6,112 nucleotides of DNA, taken from positions 1-6,112 of the forward strand of contig JAJZYO010000134.1 of the NCBI GenBank assembly GCA_021798075.1, given 5' to 3'. Source of the stretch: Actinomycetes bacterium. Its GTDB lineage: Bacteria > Actinomycetota > Acidimicrobiia > Acidimicrobiales > Palsa-688. Positions within the stretch are counted from its first letter, which is position 1. Every line of letters starts with the position of its first letter. Below are positions 5,191 to 6,112 of this stretch, piece by piece. Below the pieces are notes generated by a model. The model made no database searches and had not been told where the DNA came from. It was given only the letters and a program-made list of their open reading frames with translations. Position numbers and translations under genes: made by a program.

Positions 5191-5485
5191 TGCCCCCCGA
5201 ACCGGCGCGCGGTAGCCTCCGGTCCCTGTCGCACCCGATATGCCGTTCTGGCGCGTCGTTCCGTCGAACCTTGTAGTCGTTATGGCGTGATGTTCTGCGT
5301 GCGGGGACGATCGGTGGGTCCAGGACCGAACTCTCAGTGGGCGGCCTCGACGAGGTGGCGCCGGCAGTCCAGTTCCGTCGCTCAGCCCTAGGCCCTGGCG
5401 CCCGCGGGCACTCGGGTCGCCTGCCCCGGCGGTGTCACCGGCACCGCCGGGGTGACCCACCGCTACAGCCTGCGATGATGGTGGT
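5191..5485. other. Intergenic stretch, no gene recognised
   Basis: About 300 bases lie between the broken integrase and the glycosyltransferase start. Open frames cross it on both strands but show no family features. It holds the hairpin at 5424 to 5452. No tRNA gene and no obvious attachment-site direct repeat was seen. The point where integrase similarity ends (about 5185 to 5190) is a likely recombination or deletion junction. Confidence 0.4.
5424..5452. terminator. Perfect 11-bp GC hairpin (terminator or operator)
   Basis: CCCCGGCGGTG (5424 to 5434), loop TCACCGG, and CACCGCCGGGG (5442 to 5452) form a perfect 11-bp stem. No T-run follows on either strand. It lies 33 bp upstream of the glycosyltransferase start. 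It could be an actinobacterial-type terminator for upstream transcription or an operator for the glycosyltransferase. Confidence 0.45.
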
Positions 5486-6082
5486 GTGCGCGTCCTGTTC
5501 AGTTTCACCGGCGGCAGTGGCCACTTCTTGCCAACAGCGCCCTTCGCCCGGGTCCTCCGAGAACGGGGACACGAGATCATGTATGCCTGTCAAGAGGGCA
5601 TGGTCCCGACTGTCGTTTCCGCAGGTTGGGCCGCCGTCGCGAGTGGCGGGAACACGCTTCGGGATCCACGGGCGCGTCGCCCTTTGGCTGCGGTTGACCG
5701 CGCCGCCGAGGAGTCGGCGATTCGCCGCTCATTCGCCGGGAAGATCGCTCGCGAGCGCACGGATCGGCTCCTGAAGCTCGCGGGGACGTGGCGGCCTGAC
5801 CTGATCGTGCGTGATGAGGTCGACTTCGCCGGCGCTGTTGCCGCCGAGGTTCTCGGGCTTCGCCACGCTGCGGTGGTCGTGGTCGCCGCAGGCGGCTTCC
5901 TGCGAGCCGACTTCGTCGAAGAGCCGCTGGCAGCACTGCGCTCCGAGCACGGTCTCGACCGTTCCTGTAACTGTGGCGTTTTATTCCACAGCCGCCGAGC
6001 GAACAGCGTTCTCGACTTCTGCCGGGGGTCGCACCCCAGGGCCTCGGCAAAGTTGTTGGAAGGTTCCGCCGACCTGAGTTGA
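5486..6082 (+). pseudogene. GT1-family glycosyltransferase, N-terminal half, 3'-truncated
   Basis: From GTG 5486 the protein begins MRVLFSFTGGSGHFLPTAPF and contains RERGHEIMYACQEGMVPTV and PDLIVRDEVDFAGAVAAEVL, with LGLRHAAVVVVAAGG and LAALRSEHGLD. This is the acceptor-binding N-terminal Rossmann domain of UGT/macrolide-type glycosyltransferases (antibiotic or glycolipid glycosylation, nucleotide-sugar donor). Similarity ends at about residue 158 (base 5959). The last 40 residues (SCNCGVLFHSRRANSVLDFC and onward, stop at 6082) do not resemble the family, and neither other forward frame resumes it. Full-length members have 380 to 430 residues; the donor-binding C-terminal domain is missing. 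The start lacks a clear Shine-Dalgarno. The acceptor is unknown. Confidence 0.8.
5971..5991. repeat. Small inverted repeat at the glycosyltransferase break point
   Basis: CTGTGG (5971 to 5976) and CCACAG (5986 to 5991) flank the A/T-rich loop CGTTTTATT. It sits just after the base where glycosyltransferase similarity is lost, in a locally AT-rich patch. On the reverse strand it overlaps a TAA stop and could be a weak terminator there. Confidence 0.3.
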
Positions 6083-6112
6083 CGCGCCGGTACTGGCGCC
6101 GCGACCCCTCGG
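5981..6112 (-). other. Possible C-terminal end of a reverse-strand gene running off the right edge
   Basis: A reverse-strand frame is open from the window end to a TAA at 5983 to 5981, about 43 codons, with VGGTFQQLCRGPGVRPPAEV near its end. It would explain why the glycosyltransferase similarity stops here, if unrelated DNA is joined at about 5960. No family is recognised, and forward frames are also open, so it may be non-coding. Confidence 0.2.

Noticed and set aside
5245..5262. tRNA T-arm-like GGTTCGA on the reverse strand near the integrase end (possible att/tRNA site)
   Set aside because: The flanking bases do not form a 5-bp T-stem, and no acceptor, D or anticodon arm could be assembled.
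5190..5580. Reverse frame upstream of the integrase fragment as its N-terminal domain
   Set aside because: Although open and in frame with the first integrase segment, it is Arg/Gly/Thr-rich, lacks the helical core-binding pattern, and overlaps the glycosyltransferase start.

Overview
The window is GC-rich DNA with strong third-position G/C bias and GTG starts. It carries families typical of actinomycetes: an ECF41/SigJ-like sigma factor, a YdeI/OmdA-like DUF1905 protein, an actinobacterial MerR-like excisionase and an actinobacterial tyrosine integrase. It most likely comes from a high-GC actinobacterium. I cannot name the genus from sequence alone.

Left part (1 to about 2570), intact genes. 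A carboxymuconolactone decarboxylase/AhpD-like gene (minus strand, running off the left edge) is divergent from an ECF sigma factor gene with a C-terminal SnoaL-like domain. The 137 bp between their starts holds two divergent copies of TGTCACA-N16-CGTC, the promoter I recall for ECF41 sigma factors, one facing each gene. Each -10 element ends only 9 or 12 nt before an ATG, so both mRNAs are probably leaderless or nearly so. The pair reads as an autoregulated sigma factor with its cognate redox-enzyme target. A DUF1905/YdeI-like gene and a small P-loop kinase-like gene follow on the same strand, both apparently intact.

Middle part (about 2570 to 3575), a graveyard. A truncated-haemoglobin gene is cut just before its haem-ligand histidine and joined, out of frame, to the last ~53 codons of an SRPBCC (polyketide-cyclase/AHSA1-like) gene. 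That pattern fits one deletion between two genes. Next come a 67-residue CxxC reading frame with a very good ribosome-binding site (minus strand) and the C-terminal remnant of an IS110-family transposase (minus strand).

Right part (about 3576 to 5190), remains of an integrative element. A ~520 bp stretch without a convincing gene carries five exact copies of GCGGAAGT in both orientations within 250 bp. It is followed by an excisionase-like HTH gene with an in-frame hydrophobic N-terminal extension. Converging on that gene is the catalytic domain of a tyrosine recombinase, broken by three frameshifts and lacking its N-terminal domain. The repeats, excisionase and integrase fit a decayed AICE-like element, with the repeats as candidate protein-binding sites.

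Right end (5190 to 6112). A gene-poor stretch with a perfect 11-bp hairpin precedes the N-terminal ~158 residues of a GT1-type glycosyltransferase. Its homology stops abruptly near 5960, so this gene is also truncated. Intact genes on the left and at least five truncated or frameshifted genes on the right suggest the edge of a rearrangement-prone accessory region. Some single-base frameshifts could instead be sequencing errors.
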